Source: Volvox africanus (taxonomy: Eukaryota > Chlorophyta > Chlorophyceae > Chlamydomonadales > Volvocaceae). Taken from it: DNA of 64,000 bases. The number at the start of each line of letters is the position of its first letter. Positions within the stretch are counted from its first letter, which is position 1. Position numbers and translations under genes: made by a program. Positions 49,301-62,289 of this stretch are shown piece by piece. Location: the NCBI GenBank assembly GCA_030268105.1, contig BSDZ01000009.1, positions 2,183,501-2,247,500 on the forward strand, given 5' to 3'. A model generated the notes under the pieces. It did no database searches, was not told the origin of the DNA, and was given only the letters and a program-made list of their open reading frames with translations.

Positions 49301-50830
49301 CGGCGTGAAAGCCGAGATCACCCTCGCGTTGCAATACTGGCGTATTCGAAATTGGGTGGTAATCACTATGAAGGTGAGGAAATGGTGGAAAAGATGTACG
49401 CGGTTACGGCGGCGGCCCTACGAGCTGCTTGGAGGAAGAAGCATGATAGGAGGAGATGCTTATGGACGGGTCGAAACTGTGGTGCGTTGAAGGGTAATAG
49501 GCTGCGTCAAGGTCTGTTCGCGGTGTTCGCTCTTTCTGTCAGGTAAATTGGTGGCGGAAGACGACTCATAATGACTCAGGTTTGCCGTTTTCTAATGGAT
49601 CAGTTGGTGTTTATCTAGCGTTTCAGCAAGTTTGGCAGGTCTGTTGTGATCTCCTGGCGTTGCGTGCTCCCTTTTGTCTGTGCAGTTCCTGGCGATCACG
49701 TCTGCATTGGCGGCGCCAATGGCGCCCCGCGACCAAACGCAAGACACACCGGATGCGGTAAGCGGCGATGGAGGAGGCGCAGGAACAGGTGAATGTGCAG
49801 GAGCAGGTGGCGCAGTGCAGCGTTTCGCAGGACGCCAGGGTTCGGCGGAGGTCGAAACGAGGTCGGAGGAAGCAGGAGGAGGGCCTGCTGGTGCCGGGTG
49901 CACATCGGATGGCGTGGGAGAGGGCTCCGGTGCTGGCAGTGGCAGTGGTGATGTACGCGACTGCCATGGCAAACCGCACGGAGTTCCGCTTTCCAAACAG
50001 GAGGGTAGGGACGGTGGCTCCAAGGGGCTCCAGAGCCAGCTCGATTCGATGAGGATTGAGGCAGCGCAAACGCTAGATTTAACGGCAGGTGAGTTGCCGG
50101 AGATAGCTTGGGACATGCATATCTGAAAGGTTCTGAATGGGGCCGCATCTGTCTGCCTGGGTGACCTTCGGGAGTAGGAGCCCAAGCAGGCTTTGATTAG
50201 GAAGGCCAGGCATCTAGTGTAGTATCATGCATTCATGATTAGAATGTCTGATCCTGACGTCAAGTCGCAAGCTCGTTCTCCGAAGAATGATACGACATGT
50301 AGGTCCTTAACCGACTTATTATTCACATGACCCCTGTAATTACTCATACGGGCTGGCCCACATCGGGCTGACCCACATGCTCGAACACGACCGCAGGCCT
50401 GCCGAGCTCCGTGGGTCCAGGGTTGGAGCTGGGCCTTCCGGGGGTGCCTTGCAGCGGCGGAGGCGACCCTTCCGCCGCTACAATGCAAAGTATGACACAC
50501 TGTGCCAGCAGCGGCGGCGCCACTCACGCAGCGGCCGGTTTTCTCGATGGGGGCATCTCGGGGCTTACCGGCCGCCCCATGGCGCTGTCAGCAGGTTACG
50601 TAACAGCGGGCTTCGGCTCCTCTCCTGCGCCGGCAGGGCTCAGGCAGCCCGGCGAATGGCATGGTGCCGCCGCTGCGGCAGGAATGAGCTCTCTTCAGCA
50701 GCCCGCCGTGACCGATGCCGTGGTGGTGATGGGCCTTGGAGATGACGACATCCTGGCGTGTATGGGCGGTATGGACGCCGGGGCACGTCGCAGCATGTTG
50801 GGATATGCAGCTCGGAGCCAGGGTGTGTGA
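46375..50830 (+). CDS. single-repeat Myb/SANT transcription-factor-like protein
   Basis: Six exons: 46375-46616, 46686-46723, 46846-46864 (19 nt), 47591-49244, 49686-50088 and 50397-50830. Phases match and the total of 2790 nt encodes 929 residues. The Myb repeat has tryptophans at 63, 82 and 101, exactly the W-x18-W-x18-W spacing: KPPWSLLEETTLAIRHAQLG, then WAAIAKYLSGRT, then ENDVKNMWHSTLRAK. The recognition-helix region (SGRTENDVKN) resembles the third repeat of animal and plant R2R3 proteins, so DNA binding is likely. A conserved-looking helical extension (SSLLYTYTRAV) follows. There is only one repeat, and an in-frame stop just upstream of the ATG argues against more in the same exon. The remaining 800 residues are Gly/Ala/Ser/Gln-rich without a known domain, as in many algal regulators. 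The target genes are unknown. Confidence 0.8.
46846..46864 (+). other. 19-nt micro-exon in the Myb repeat
   Basis: Lies between acceptor GAAAG and donor GTAAGT and encodes the ENDVKN core of the recognition helix. Both flanking exons need exactly these partial codons, and the resulting tryptophan spacing is canonical. Confidence 0.7.
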
Positions 50831-53800
50831 CATGTGAAATTTAATGTGACGTGCCGCACGGCAGACAACACGGCACAGCGTGACATGACGTGATATGGCT
50901 CGGCGCACCGCATTGCACCGTATTTTCATCATCATGGGGGGTCTGGCTGCATTATTTGGGCGCCGAGACGAGCTTGCCAGCTGCGAGGCGTCCTGGCTGT
51001 CGGATGCGGCTTCTGCTGCGGCCATTTGGGGCCTCACATTTGCAGTGCCGTGTTTTCTGTATATCCCCCTAAACCGCAAACGTTATGGCTTCGGAGCTAG
51101 GTTCCTAGCTGGGGAGAATAAGGCGCGGGGCCTGACGGCTCGAAGTAAGTTGTTGCGTGTGGAATGGGACGGGAAGGAGTGAGGATGCGCAGGGTGAGCA
51201 TGGTTGACATGGAAACTTCAAAGCAATTATTGAAAACGGGTTTGGTGCAGGGTTTGGTGCAGGGTTCCTATCACAAGGTGCGTATGGGATTTATGAGGCT
51301 TCGGGGGATGATTAGATGGATGGATGGATGGACATCGAAGGAGCGAATAAACATCTGGGGCCTGTTTGAAGGCTGCTTCTAAAGGGCTGCAACAAGGCGA
51401 CGTCGTGCGGCAACAATCCAGATTGAAACCCATATAACGCATTTTTGTGTGAAAATTGCGCTCCACGCAGCCTGTATGCTCCAGATTGCACTCTTGCTCG
51501 AGGGCTTGGGATTATACGATGATGCCAAAGAAAAGACTTGTATGCAAGCAATGGCGCTGGATGCGAAAAGCTTTCGAGTGCAAAGACCAGGCTGCTGGTA
51601 CAACCCCTCGCACATGCCGTAAATCCTGATTGCGAGGGACCGGTGTCCCTTTTTTGCGGCGCTGGTCGATTCCTTTGGAACCCGGCTTGACCGGCCCCAC
51701 CTGCCTGCCGGATTGCTGGGGTGTGATGGACCCCCCCGGCGCCTTGTCTGAAGACCTCCCGCCCCTCTACGGCGGGACTTGCGGTCCCGGTGCTTGGTTA
51801 TCATGGACAGTAAACTGAACATAGTGTGAAGAAAGTGGCTGGGGTGTGCCTTTTGCGGCTTCCGGTGTCAATCCTGTGTATGGCAAGGAATGAATTATGC
51901 TACGATGAGAAAGGCGCTACAGCGTCTTATGCGAACGGTTTTGCATGCGTGATTGTTTCTTTGTGGTGATAACGCGTTGTGCGGTGTGTGTGTGTGTGTG
52001 TGTGTGTGTATGTTTTAGGGGGTTGGGTGCGGCATGCGCTGCGGGCCCGTGAAATGCCCCCGAATGTGTGAATGGGCAGAGTGTGGGGGCCGGGCTACGG
52101 GGGGCCGCAGTGCCAAGAAAGAAAAATCAAGTTGGAAATGGGCCCTTAGCCGACGAACAAAACGCCATCTCTAGCATCTCCCCCAGCCGGTTTTGCTGCG
52201 GAGGGGCACGTCATCATTTTGTACTGCTGAAGAACGTGATCATCATCTGGGTGCCTGATTAGGGTATGTAGAGTACAACAATGATGTGTGTCTGTATGCG
52301 TGTGTGTCTCTGCCTGATTGTTTCGGTGCAGGAAGGCGGCGTTAGATGCGGCTGGGATGTTTGTGCGGTAATACGGCGTCACACGGTGTGGCGGAGTGTC
52401 ATTCCGATGTGCGGTGGTCAGGTTATCCCTCCGGGATCAGGCTGCTGCACGAAGTCAGTTTTCTAATAACGTGGGCATGTGCAGCTTGGATGATGCAAAT
52501 GCCACCTTCCTCCACCTTCCTGCTGCTGCTGCGGATTTAGGCACCAAGATACGGTCCCGCATCGGAGTAGCCCAACGGACGTGGCCCAAAGTAAAATACC
52601 CTGGTATGCCTCCTTAAGACTATCGTGTGTATGTGAGTATTTTGTGTGCTTTCTTCCGAGAGCGCCAATTCTTGTCGTTCGGTGCATGAGTCTGGCCAAC
52701 TACTATTAAATGGAACACGTGACGAGAAGCCCTCAACATGGGCAAAGCCATGGGGCTTCTCTTCCCTTACCTGACGGGAGGGGGCCTCAGCAGACGAGCG
52801 CCGTGCAATTATACTTAAGGTTTCATTTCCGTAGGAAATCACCTTTTCGTACGCATCAATGAACGAAAACTGTACGGCTTCTGTACAAACTTTATGTACA
52901 AGCATGGTGTTTCTTTGCTTGAAGGAAATGGGAAGTTGGAAGTTATTGTCTGTTATTTGCTAGTTGCACTGGGGGCGTTGTCAACGTCTGACCCCTAACG
53001 GTTTGAGACAATGGGCATGGATGGCGATGAGTGATGCATAACGTTTAGAACGGATAGGTGTGGTTTTGGGCAAATGTGTTTATTGAGCTGTATCTCAGGC
53101 TTCTCCATGGTGCTGGTATGGTTGGCCTCAGCAGGCTGTACAAACGGAAACGACACAAATGCCGTCCCGTATTCGACACATCGGTCATGTTCATTTCTGG
53201 ACTATGTCATTCTGGACTTTCAATTCAATCTACATTCGCCCAGCGGGCCTTATTTCTGGTATACTGAGGGCAGGTGACTAATGGCCTTACCGTGCTGCGC
53301 AAACAGGCTGTGACTCTTGAAGGGCAGGGCTGTCGCGGGGTTGAGAAGACGCGTGCCGGTTTGTACGACTATCATGCTGTTGACCACAACAGTGTAGTTG
53401 CCTTTACACCTTGTGCCCTTGTGCGCACGAAGACATTCTCGCCCGTGCGGTTGTAATAATGGGTAAGGAGGGGGGGAGGGGGAACGGAACGCGCATGACC
53501 TTTTGGTCTACATGTTCGGATTGGTATCAATCAAGCGGGCTTGTGGGAGGGGCCAAAATGTACGGACGGCTGGCGTTTGGTCATCGGGTTCTTCCCGTGG
53601 CAGAAGGAATGGCCCCATTTATGCTGCGTAGCCTGCAATCAACGGGGGAAGGCAGGACAAGTGATAGTGCCAGGCCCGGTGGTTTCATGCCACAGAATCC
53701 TTGCACTGCAACATAGGTTAGGTCCAACGTCATCCATCGTCACCCGCCAGTCCGCCCCGCACACATATGCACGATCACCGGGCGTCTTTTCTTTCTTCCT

Positions 53801-55473
53801 TCTGAGGCAGTCGAGCCCTAGTAGCGCTGAGAGCGTTATCTTTTTGGGCGAGTGAGAGAGTAAAGGCGCTGGCGGGGTGCGCAGGGCCAAGGGATGGTGG
53901 GAGCCGGAGTGCAGTGTTGTACCTGGTGGTGCGGGAGTGTTGTTCATTCTTCATTGTATATAAAGATGATACTGTGAAGTGCATATGTACAGATTCAGTA
54001 AGTCATCACACTCTCAGTCCGCCTTTGGTGCGCGTGGCTGTAATGAGTGCACCGCACAGACAGAGGTGCCAGGGAACGACTGGGCTAGCTCTGGCCGGTG
54101 CATCCGTCTCGGCATGCGGGCTAGCTGGCGGTCTCGTGGGTTCCCGGCCTTTGTGGCCCCGCCTATGCAATGCCCCGACCAGGTCAGCACCTTCGTGGCC
54201 ACGTGTGCGTGGTGTTTACGCATCTTGATGGCGCCTGCCTGCTTGCTCCCTTAGCGATGCGCGCCTCGTCTGCTTACTATAAACTCAGCGGCACACCTTT
54301 CTTTGGTTGGATGAACCACTCGGGATGGAAGAATGTCCTTCCATGTGGGTTAGGCATCAGGAGCGCTCAGCGCCGTAGTACTTCAATGTACGGTCTCCCG
54401 CACCCGTAAACCCTTCCCAATAGTCCTTAAGTCGTGAAAGGTGCCGTGCTACTTCTTCCTAATTAGGCGACCCGTAACTAATATGTTAAGGGTGAGGGGG
54501 GGAGTGCGACACAGGTAGAGGCGTGCTTCGGATTCCTGCTTGGGAGCGGACTTCCATCAGGCGGCCATTCCACGCACTCGTTAGGGCTCTGGTCACTCCC
54601 TGACCATGGCAGGCACACAGCCATCTGTTGCTTTGCACCGTGTTGGTAGTACAAGATGCCCATATCAGCACGGGCATGATTATAGCCGCATCCTTGTGTG
54701 CTTGCATGTTTGCAACCGGCAAGCAGACGAAGGTGTGATGGGGTGACACGATGGGCCCGTGCCAAGCCTTGCTTGCTCATTACGTACGTGGGTTCAACCA
54801 AACCGGTCAAACCGGACTGGCGATGTCTTTCGGTCCTCATTCGCAAACTAATAAATGGACGTGTTGTAAGGACGCCAGAGGCTCTTTCACGCATTGCTTA
54901 CCCGCGTGTCCGGCCCATGTCACCCCTCCTAAGGGAGAGCAACGGTGTGGCGTCTGCATTGTTACATGAACTACTTCTAATCTCGATTGAAGTTTAGACG
55001 TGGATCCAGGTTCGTGGATTCTGTGTTCGTGTACAATGACTTCACATTTAATTCAATATTGCGGACATCACCACGATCATTATCATCATCTTCTTCTTCA
55101 TTCGCTAACGACAACATTAAGCGGTAATTTGCCCCCATTACTCATCGCCCTCATCGCCACACGTGGCAGCGGCCGCTGCTGGTTGCTGCCACTACCACCG
55201 GCAGAATCGGATGGCAGGCCACACGGCTGGGGATGGCAGTCATGTGCTCCGAAACCAGCGTCCGCAACAGCTGTGAACATGCGTCGCCGGAAGGGGACGC
55301 CGCAGGATGTGGTTGAGGAGCAGTCAGTGAGGTTATGGGCGCTGTGAAAAAGCGTGTGGCAACAAGAGCGCATTCATAGAGCACAGAATAAAGCTCCAGA
55401 AGCAGAAGGGGTGTATGGACCGCAAAGTTGAAATGTGTTGAACTCCAGATTACTTTAGTTTATGTGTTCCTTA
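50831..55473. other. spacer between convergent Myb and WDR76 genes
   Basis: About 4.6 kb with no supported gene. It should contain both 3' ends. Weak coding-like pieces are seen. On the plus strand 52430-52617 ends in RTWPKVKYPGMPP. On the minus strand 52898-52770 includes FIDAYEKVISYGNETLSIIA with an acceptor and a donor (GTAAGG). They overlap or neighbour each other on opposite strands, and neither could be extended into a gene. Confidence 0.4.
51984..52009. repeat. TG dinucleotide microsatellite
   Basis: Thirteen TG units, in the spacer downstream of the Myb gene. Confidence 0.9.
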
Positions 55474-58400
55474 TTACAGGGTATCAGACCTGCGCACTCG
55501 GGGACGGGAAGTCCCCCATGAAGTCGACTGAAAGCACGAGGAGCATCCTTCCCGCCAGCCAAGGAGGAACGCTTTTAAACGGACTGAACATGTGAGAGAC
55601 ATGGGACCATCGGGTGTTGCTGTGAGGTTTGTGGGCAGCAGCAGCGCCGCCAGCTCCACCACTAGGAGCCGCACGGAAGGTAGCAAGAGCAACAGCACAA
55701 GCGATGGAAGGACATTTTAAGGGGACCGCACCTGACCCCCCCTCCATCCGCGCAACCTACCTGTCCTGGACCGCCACCGCCACTATCACCGCCGGCCTTC
55801 GCTGCCGCCTTGCTTGACTCCTTTGACCCGGCCTTGTGTGGATGGATTAGATGTGGGCTTCGCAACACGTCCCCGTCCCCGCCTCCGTCTCTTTGTCCAC
55901 GCGGCGCGGTCGACCTGAACACGTCTAAGCCACGGTGCATATTGCCCACGAGCACCGCGTCGCAGGTTGCGCTCCAAACAGCCCTGAGGGGCATATTTCC
56001 CATGAGAAGTCGGACTTAGATACGGGTCACGTGCCAGGTCCGATCACAGGAGCCGGTCCCATGTCCAAAGGCGAGAAAGTCCGAAGTGCCCTAAAGTCAA
56101 TTGTTTGAATAAAAGGCCCGTGTCGCCCGAGATAGCTGTCTTATACGGGCGAGATGATGGTGACAATGGTGCTGATGATTTTGATTTTCATGCAAATGCT
56201 CGTTCGGAGGAAGTTGACCTGCTTGCAAATATGGAGCCAAACCATATAATATAAATTAAATATAAACACGATATATAGATGACGACAACGGACTCCTCCG
56301 TTAACGGTTGCTGTCATTATAGCAAGAAGCTGTTGTTGAGGTTCATGCACCTGCGTGAAGCGATCTGGAGAGGTCTGGAGTCGGATATTAGGCAAGTGGT
56401 GTTGTGGCGGGCTCACCACGAGTCCCGGTGCCTGAACAGGCATTGAGGGTTAATTAGGCGCTTCACGCACCTAAAGGGCGTGATCCATCGTCCGGTCTGA
56501 TTGTTGTGCGGAATAGATAACTCCAGTGCCAAGCTGTCGCCGTCGTCATCGCCGCTGCCAGCACCACCACCACCACCACCGCTGGGAGACCAGACGCGGA
56601 GGGTATCGTCGAATGAGGTGGACAGAAGCCGCTGCGATGAGGATCAACAGCAACCGGATGTCGTTTCTCTGTTTCGACGTTCTGTGTCCGGTTTCGAAAA
56701 CAGAATTACCTAAAATCTTTGAAATGCACCGAGACGGAGAAGTTTAGGCAAAAAGAAAAGTGAAAGGCAACAGAAGGCAACACGTTAAATTTGAAAGAAA
56801 ACAGGCCTGATAACCCTATAAACCTTAGCTTTTTGGAATTCCCGGCCCCTGTAAATTCATACTGTTCCACACTTTTAATAAATAAATGCAGACCACATCT
56901 TTAACGACACGAAGTTCTGAAGAAAAGATCGCTCCATTACCGCACCATTAGCCTGCACGACTCAAAATCAAACATAAGCCGCCCCCAAAGCAGGAAGCAA
57001 CATCCCCTGCGTCTAAGGGCCTGAACGGCTAAATGCACTCACTTTCGAACCGTCGTGGGCCCAATACGCCGCGTGGCAGCTCTTGCCATGACGCAGCTCA
57101 CTCAGGGGTTTGCACGCGCGAGGACACTGCGGAGAAGAGCCCTTGTGCGTATGAGCCACCGCCGCCACTGCCGTACGCAGTTTCCGTACATCCCAGATGC
57201 AAACCGTGCCGTCCGAGCAGCTCGAAGCGAGGAGCACGTCGGTAGTGGGTTCCAAATGCAGCGAATTAATCTTTCTGCGGATTTTGACGAGAGGCGGGCG
57301 GGGTGTGGGGACGGACGGCGGCGAGGGACGAGGTGTTCTAGTGCATTTCCCTGCGTACATGTGTGCATTGCTGTTTTGGTTTCGGAGACAACTCAGATCG
57401 CAATGGGAGCGTGGCACTTCTAGAACCTGAAAGGTGCGACGTTCTCCCTGCGTGCCGGGTGCTACCTCCGAAACCTAACGTCGGAGCAGCGAGTGTAGCA
57501 TTTAAGCACTAAATTAACAGTTGAGAAGTTGAGTTGTGGTGGGCAGAAGGACTTCCGATGCGGTGCCACCTGTTTATAGCAGCTTCGGTACCAGTGATAC
57601 AAAGCATCTCATATAGTACTAGTGATCTGAAGGGCTCTCGTACCAATTCACCGATCCCCGTCAATGGGGCCATTGTCCCAACAATCTCAAAACTGCGACC
57701 CGTGGGTCGCTTACTTGGGGCGGATTTGCAGTCCGCCCACTACCACTCCGTGCGCTGATGATGCCGGCCCCTTAACGCCTCCTTCACTTCCAACGCTACC
57801 CCCGCCCACACCGTCGCCGCCGCGGCTGCTGTCCACCGACATTGCCACCGCCGCCGTTCCTGTCGCTGCCAGGGGCGGCGGCGATAAAGCAGAGGGAGAT
57901 GAACGAGGCAGTGGCCGCGGCCGCGGCGGTGGCGGCGCCGCACGCAGGTCTACAATGTCGACATTTCCGCATGGGTCGCCTAAATAGGCAGTGCGACCGT
58001 CGGCAGTGACGTCCAGTGAGCTGAACTCGTTGTCCCGTGGGTCACCAGGCGCTGGGAGCTCCAGCCACGTCCCGGATCCCCCCAGGTCGAGTGCTCTGTT
58101 GGCTCCAGGGGAGGGAGACAGTTGGTGAAGCGATGTGGTGGCAAAACGAGAGGAGACGAAACAAACAAAAGAACTAGAGCGATGAGAAACCTGAAGGGCA
58201 GCGTGAGCAGGACGCGGGGATAAGGTCAGCGGGGAGGAGAGCGAGTGGCTGTCTATGAAAGGACCAATAAGCACTTCATGAACTCCTGTGCGACTTTGTT
58301 TTATCTGCGGAACTTCGCACGAATAAGGGAAGTATAGAAGATGTAATATAATATAATATAATATAATATAATATAATATAATATAATATAATATAATATA

Positions 58401-61400
58401 ATATAATATAATATAATATAATATAATATAATATAATATAATATAATATAATATAATATAATATAGTGTAATAAATACTTTTTTACAACATGATAACTGA
58501 AGCGCTCGCGTGAAAACCTCCCCTTGAGCGAGAGAGCAAGTCTTGGCTGGGTCCCTCGTATCCTGTCGCATCTGATCTTATCGTTTCTTGTTCGTTCCAG
58601 GTAAGGAGGGCCAGGCCTTCAACCCCCAATCAGCGCTGCCGTACCGTACCTGAAGGAGCCATCATATGATGCCGAGATCAGCCTGCAGGGCCCTATGGCG
58701 GCTTCACGACCGAGCCAACGCATGCCGGAAATGTATTCCGAGTGTGGCGAGAACATCAGCACGCCTGTGGTGATGCGTGGAGTGTGGAGCCGGTGAATTC
58801 GGCCTTAATAGAGCATCGTGTGTAGCTTTACCGAAGGCCCCCTTAAGGGGCTCCCCTTGAGCGTATGTATGTGTGTGTATACGTGCGCATGTAAGCGTAT
58901 GTATGTGTGTTTATAATAAGCGCTTCGTAGGTCTCTCTGGGGGGGTGTTAAAGGGTTAAAGATAAGCAAGCTGAGATACAGTCACTAGCAAACCACAAGG
59001 TTTACAAACCCCCTTAGAACCGGAACCGGACCTCACCGTCCGTTTCCTCTGCTGGGCCGCTCTCCGCTGCGTCTACATTCCAGAGGGACACCCTGCCCGC
59101 CTTGTCCGCCGCCGCCAGCAGCAACCGCTCACAACCGGGCAGCCAGGCCATGTGCGTGACGCCGTCCTTGGTGACCTGGCGGCCGGACGAGCAGCGGGAA
59201 AGCGGCCGTCTTCGTCCCGCTCTTTCCGTTCACCCGCTCACAGCAGCAGCGGCATCATCAATACACACCCTACTGCACACCAATACACACCCTACTGCAG
59301 CAACACGTAGAGTACGTACAGAGGCAGTTAGGAAGGGGCCACATACAGACACATGGACAGAGGCTGTCTGCCTGTCTGTCCGTATGTCAGGCACAGGCAG
59401 ATCATATACAAGAAGATAGTCAAGACAGACAGATGGACAGATAGTCAGACAGACAGGTAAATCATCGCACAGCAGGTCGTCGACTTCATCCAGATATGTG
59501 AAGGATTGATGGTGGAAATGGGCGGGGGACTAAAATCATCCCAGTATGCCAGTGCATCTGTCTGTCAACAGCCGCCAATGCTTTTAGCTCGAGAGAATAA
59601 GTACACGTGCACGCCAATGGCCAACGGATGCTACCTGCCTTAGCAACGTCTCTCTGAACTAGACTGAGCTTGGTGAAGTCCTCGACATCGGAGAGCCTTT
59701 CCCGCCGCTGAGCCGACGCAGCCACCGGTGACGGACTTCCGGTCTCACTGGCGGCGGCGGCGGCGGCCTTCAGCGCCTCAAGAAACGCCGCATCCGTGCC
59801 TTCGTTACCGTTCTCACTGCGAAATGGCAACTCGCCTGTGGACAGCGGCGATATTAGCACAGAATGCGGAGTGGCAATTTATCGATATGTCTGTGGTATT
59901 TATGATGGTGTGGCATTGCCGCCCGAGTGATATCTGGGCCTATTTCACATGGCACCAGGGAAGGGCCGCTTGTTTCCTAGGGGCTCCCTCAATCTCTTCG
60001 CCCGCAATCCCCAGCCCCCCACGCCGACTTCGCACTCAGCTTTCTAACAGACAGCAGTAGAGTAAAGCCGCTGAGTGAATTTAAACATCATTACATAAAT
60101 GATTTTTAAACAAGCATGGTATTTCTCCTGCACTGCTCGCTGTCCAACGCTGAACTCGTCTATTACACACATCCTTTCCCGGAGCCCGTTTACCTGTTGG
60201 GTGGCGAGCTTTCTCCGCCCCGCCCTCCGCTTGCCCTGCAGCTGCTGCCTCCACCGCCTGCCGCCCCGCCACCAACGTCACCCCTGCCGAGGTCTCTTGA
60301 TCGATCCCCGCGGCCAGCGCGGTATCGGCCGCCACGCCACGCTGTCGCAAGGACATTCGGCGTGGCGGTGTCGGTTCGTGAGCCCCCTCCCTGGACCTGC
60401 AGTTTGCAGGACAACAGAGTGCGGCTCAAAAGCAGTTCTGTTAAATGGGGACCGTGGAAATCGTGTGTGTCACCGTGCGTTATTTTACCTCTTCGCGCCG
60501 ACTCCACGTTGGCTCGCTGGTCGCCGCGGTGGGGCAGTGTCCACCGCACCACCGCTGTGTTGCTTAACCATGCCCGCAATCAAACCTGGCAGCCCCAGTT
60601 CCAGCAGCTTCTGGCGGTTTCGTTCCATAATCGCAGCGCGTTCTTCGTCTAGATCCATGTTGGAGCTCACCGTTGCCCTGAAGACTGCCGGCTTGGCGGC
60701 TCTGGAAGTGCCGCCGCTGCTGCCAGGGGCTTTTTGATCGGTAGTGGCATCGTCCTTTTTGGTTTCGGAGCTCTCCAGATGCGTGCTCGCTGCCCCTGCG
60801 TTAATCACAACTCTGGGGCTTTTGGTACCGTCACAGTCCTGAGCTTTCACACCGCCATCCAAAGGCATCGGAGGCACATCGGAGACGCCTTGTGTGGTCC
60901 GCCTGCTGCAGTGCTGCGGCAGCCGCGGCCGCGCAGTCACTAACATCGCCCTATCAGGTCCTTGACCTTCACCGCCGCCTCCTTCCACCGTCTGAGATTG
61001 CTGCACTAACCGGCGTCGTTTCGCGCTGGGGACGTGATCCTCATCGTCATTGCAACGTACTCCAGCATCGACTGCGGCCACCGCCGTGACAGCGGCGGCA
61101 GTGGCAGTGGCAATGCCATGGCTGCTGCTGGCACCCTCTGAGTCTGTTTCCCTCATCCCATCAGCCCTCGTCGCCGCCGCCGCCGCCGCTTCTTGGAGCA
61201 AATTTATTGTTTGAAATCGTTGTTGGTCGTCGAGTTGCTGCAGCCCCGGCAGCCCTGCCACAGTTATTGCCGCTGTTTCCGGACCAACTGCCTGCAATAC
61301 AGGCTGTAGCAACTGCGCGCCAGCCGCCAATGTCAGTGCTACTTCCGGCGAACCTGGTGGCGCTGCTACTGCCGTCGGTGGCAGCAACAAGACCACGTCC

Positions 61401-62289
61401 GCCGGTTTTAGCATGACGCCCGACACGGCGCAGACATGCGGTGACGGTTTGCCATTGCTGTCACTGCCCTGGCAATTCACTGAGTGTGCAGCCGCCCGCC
61501 CGGCCGCCTCGTTGGATTTGCCGTGCTCAGTGAAACTTAGAGGCAACGCCGACGCAACTTGGGCAATGGATAGCTTTGAAAGGAAGACGGCCGGATCCTG
61601 AGATGATTTGGGTCATCCGCGGGATAAAGGTTCTCAGGACAAACCGTGCGTGCGTGCGACAAGACTCTAGCTGTGCTGCACGGTCTTCATCTCGGTTCAG
61701 ATTCACGGTCTTCAGTCGGATGTACGACAGACCGGTAACAAATCGTACAATGCTGTAAGTTCTTGCGGTCTGATTAGTACGGTTTTATAGCTGGTGTGAT
61801 ACGTTACGGACAGTTAAGGCAGGTGCGGAAAACGCGGGGAAGATTCCGCTCAAGGCCACGGCGCGACGGACGTGGCCGTGGTGGTAATGGTGTTAGAATG
61901 ATAACTGCGATGGCCTGGCGTCTATGTAGCAGGTCTTGACAAGTTTGAACGGCAGATCAGATGTATTACGGGCGACCTGCGCACTCGTGCGCCCGAAGGC
62001 GATCTGCCTTGGCTTTTGCCGCCTTTACCTCACGGATTGTATTCCAGTCAACGGTATCCAGGTTATATCAAAACGACTATGAATGTTTCAGGTGAAAAAT
62101 TGGAGATCCAGTCCAATTGCGCTCCGTACTCACATGAGTCGTTACTGTGGTCGTCGACGCTTCGTCGTTGCGCTGACCACCACACGTTGACACAACCTTT
62201 ACAACGTCCGCGTCCGGCCGCAAAGGGATGCCCGGTGTTGCACATAATCCATTACCTGCACTTCGCTCTACGGTAAGCTCAAGAACCAT
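55474..62289 (-). CDS. WDR76: WDR76/CMR1-type WD40-repeat protein
   Basis: Eleven exons: 62289-62134, 61597-60489, 60396-60194, 59835-59639, 59175-59037, 58764-58650, 58095-57715, 57274-57043, 56631-56471, 55983-55761 and 55653-55474. They give 1031 residues. The N-terminal 420 residues are Ala-rich, ending with a charged helix (DLDEERAAIMERNRQKLLEL). Then come PPRRMSLRQRGVAAD and ELPFRSENGNEG, typical of the family. The WD40 propeller follows: THMAWLPGCERLLLAAADKA...VSLWNVD, PHSEYISGMRW...SASYDGSF, FSSLDVTADGRTAYLGD, INSLHLEPTTDVLLASSCSD, LLSTSFDDTLRVWSP, IPHNNQTGRWITPFRAVW, and NLTATP near the end. WDR76/CMR1 proteins bind DNA and act in replication stress, DNA damage response and ubiquitin-dependent turnover; DDB2 is a relative. 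A long Pro/Ser/Gly insertion sits in the third blade. The first and last exons are less certain. One intron needs a GC donor. Confidence 0.8.
58341..58467. repeat. ATAAT pentanucleotide array in a WDR76 intron
   Basis: About 25 tandem ATAAT units in the intron between the exons ending at 58650 and starting at 58095. Pure A/T in a GC-rich gene, repeating a TATAA core. Confidence 0.95.
59259..59299. repeat. 19-bp direct duplication
   Basis: CAATACACACCCTACTGCA occurs at 59259-59277 and again at 59281-59299, inside the WDR76 intron with the probable GC donor. Confidence 0.9.

Noticed and set aside
55662..56003. DDB2 as an alternative identity for the WD40 gene
   Set aside because: The N-terminal RRMSLRQRG and PFRSENG features and the HNNQTGRWITPFRAVW element fit WDR76/CMR1 better than DDB2.
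57711..58571. A 286-codon frame beginning with Tyr/Ile repeats
   Set aside because: Its left part is the genuine WDR76 exon (58095-57715). The part above 58095 is intron including the ATAAT array.
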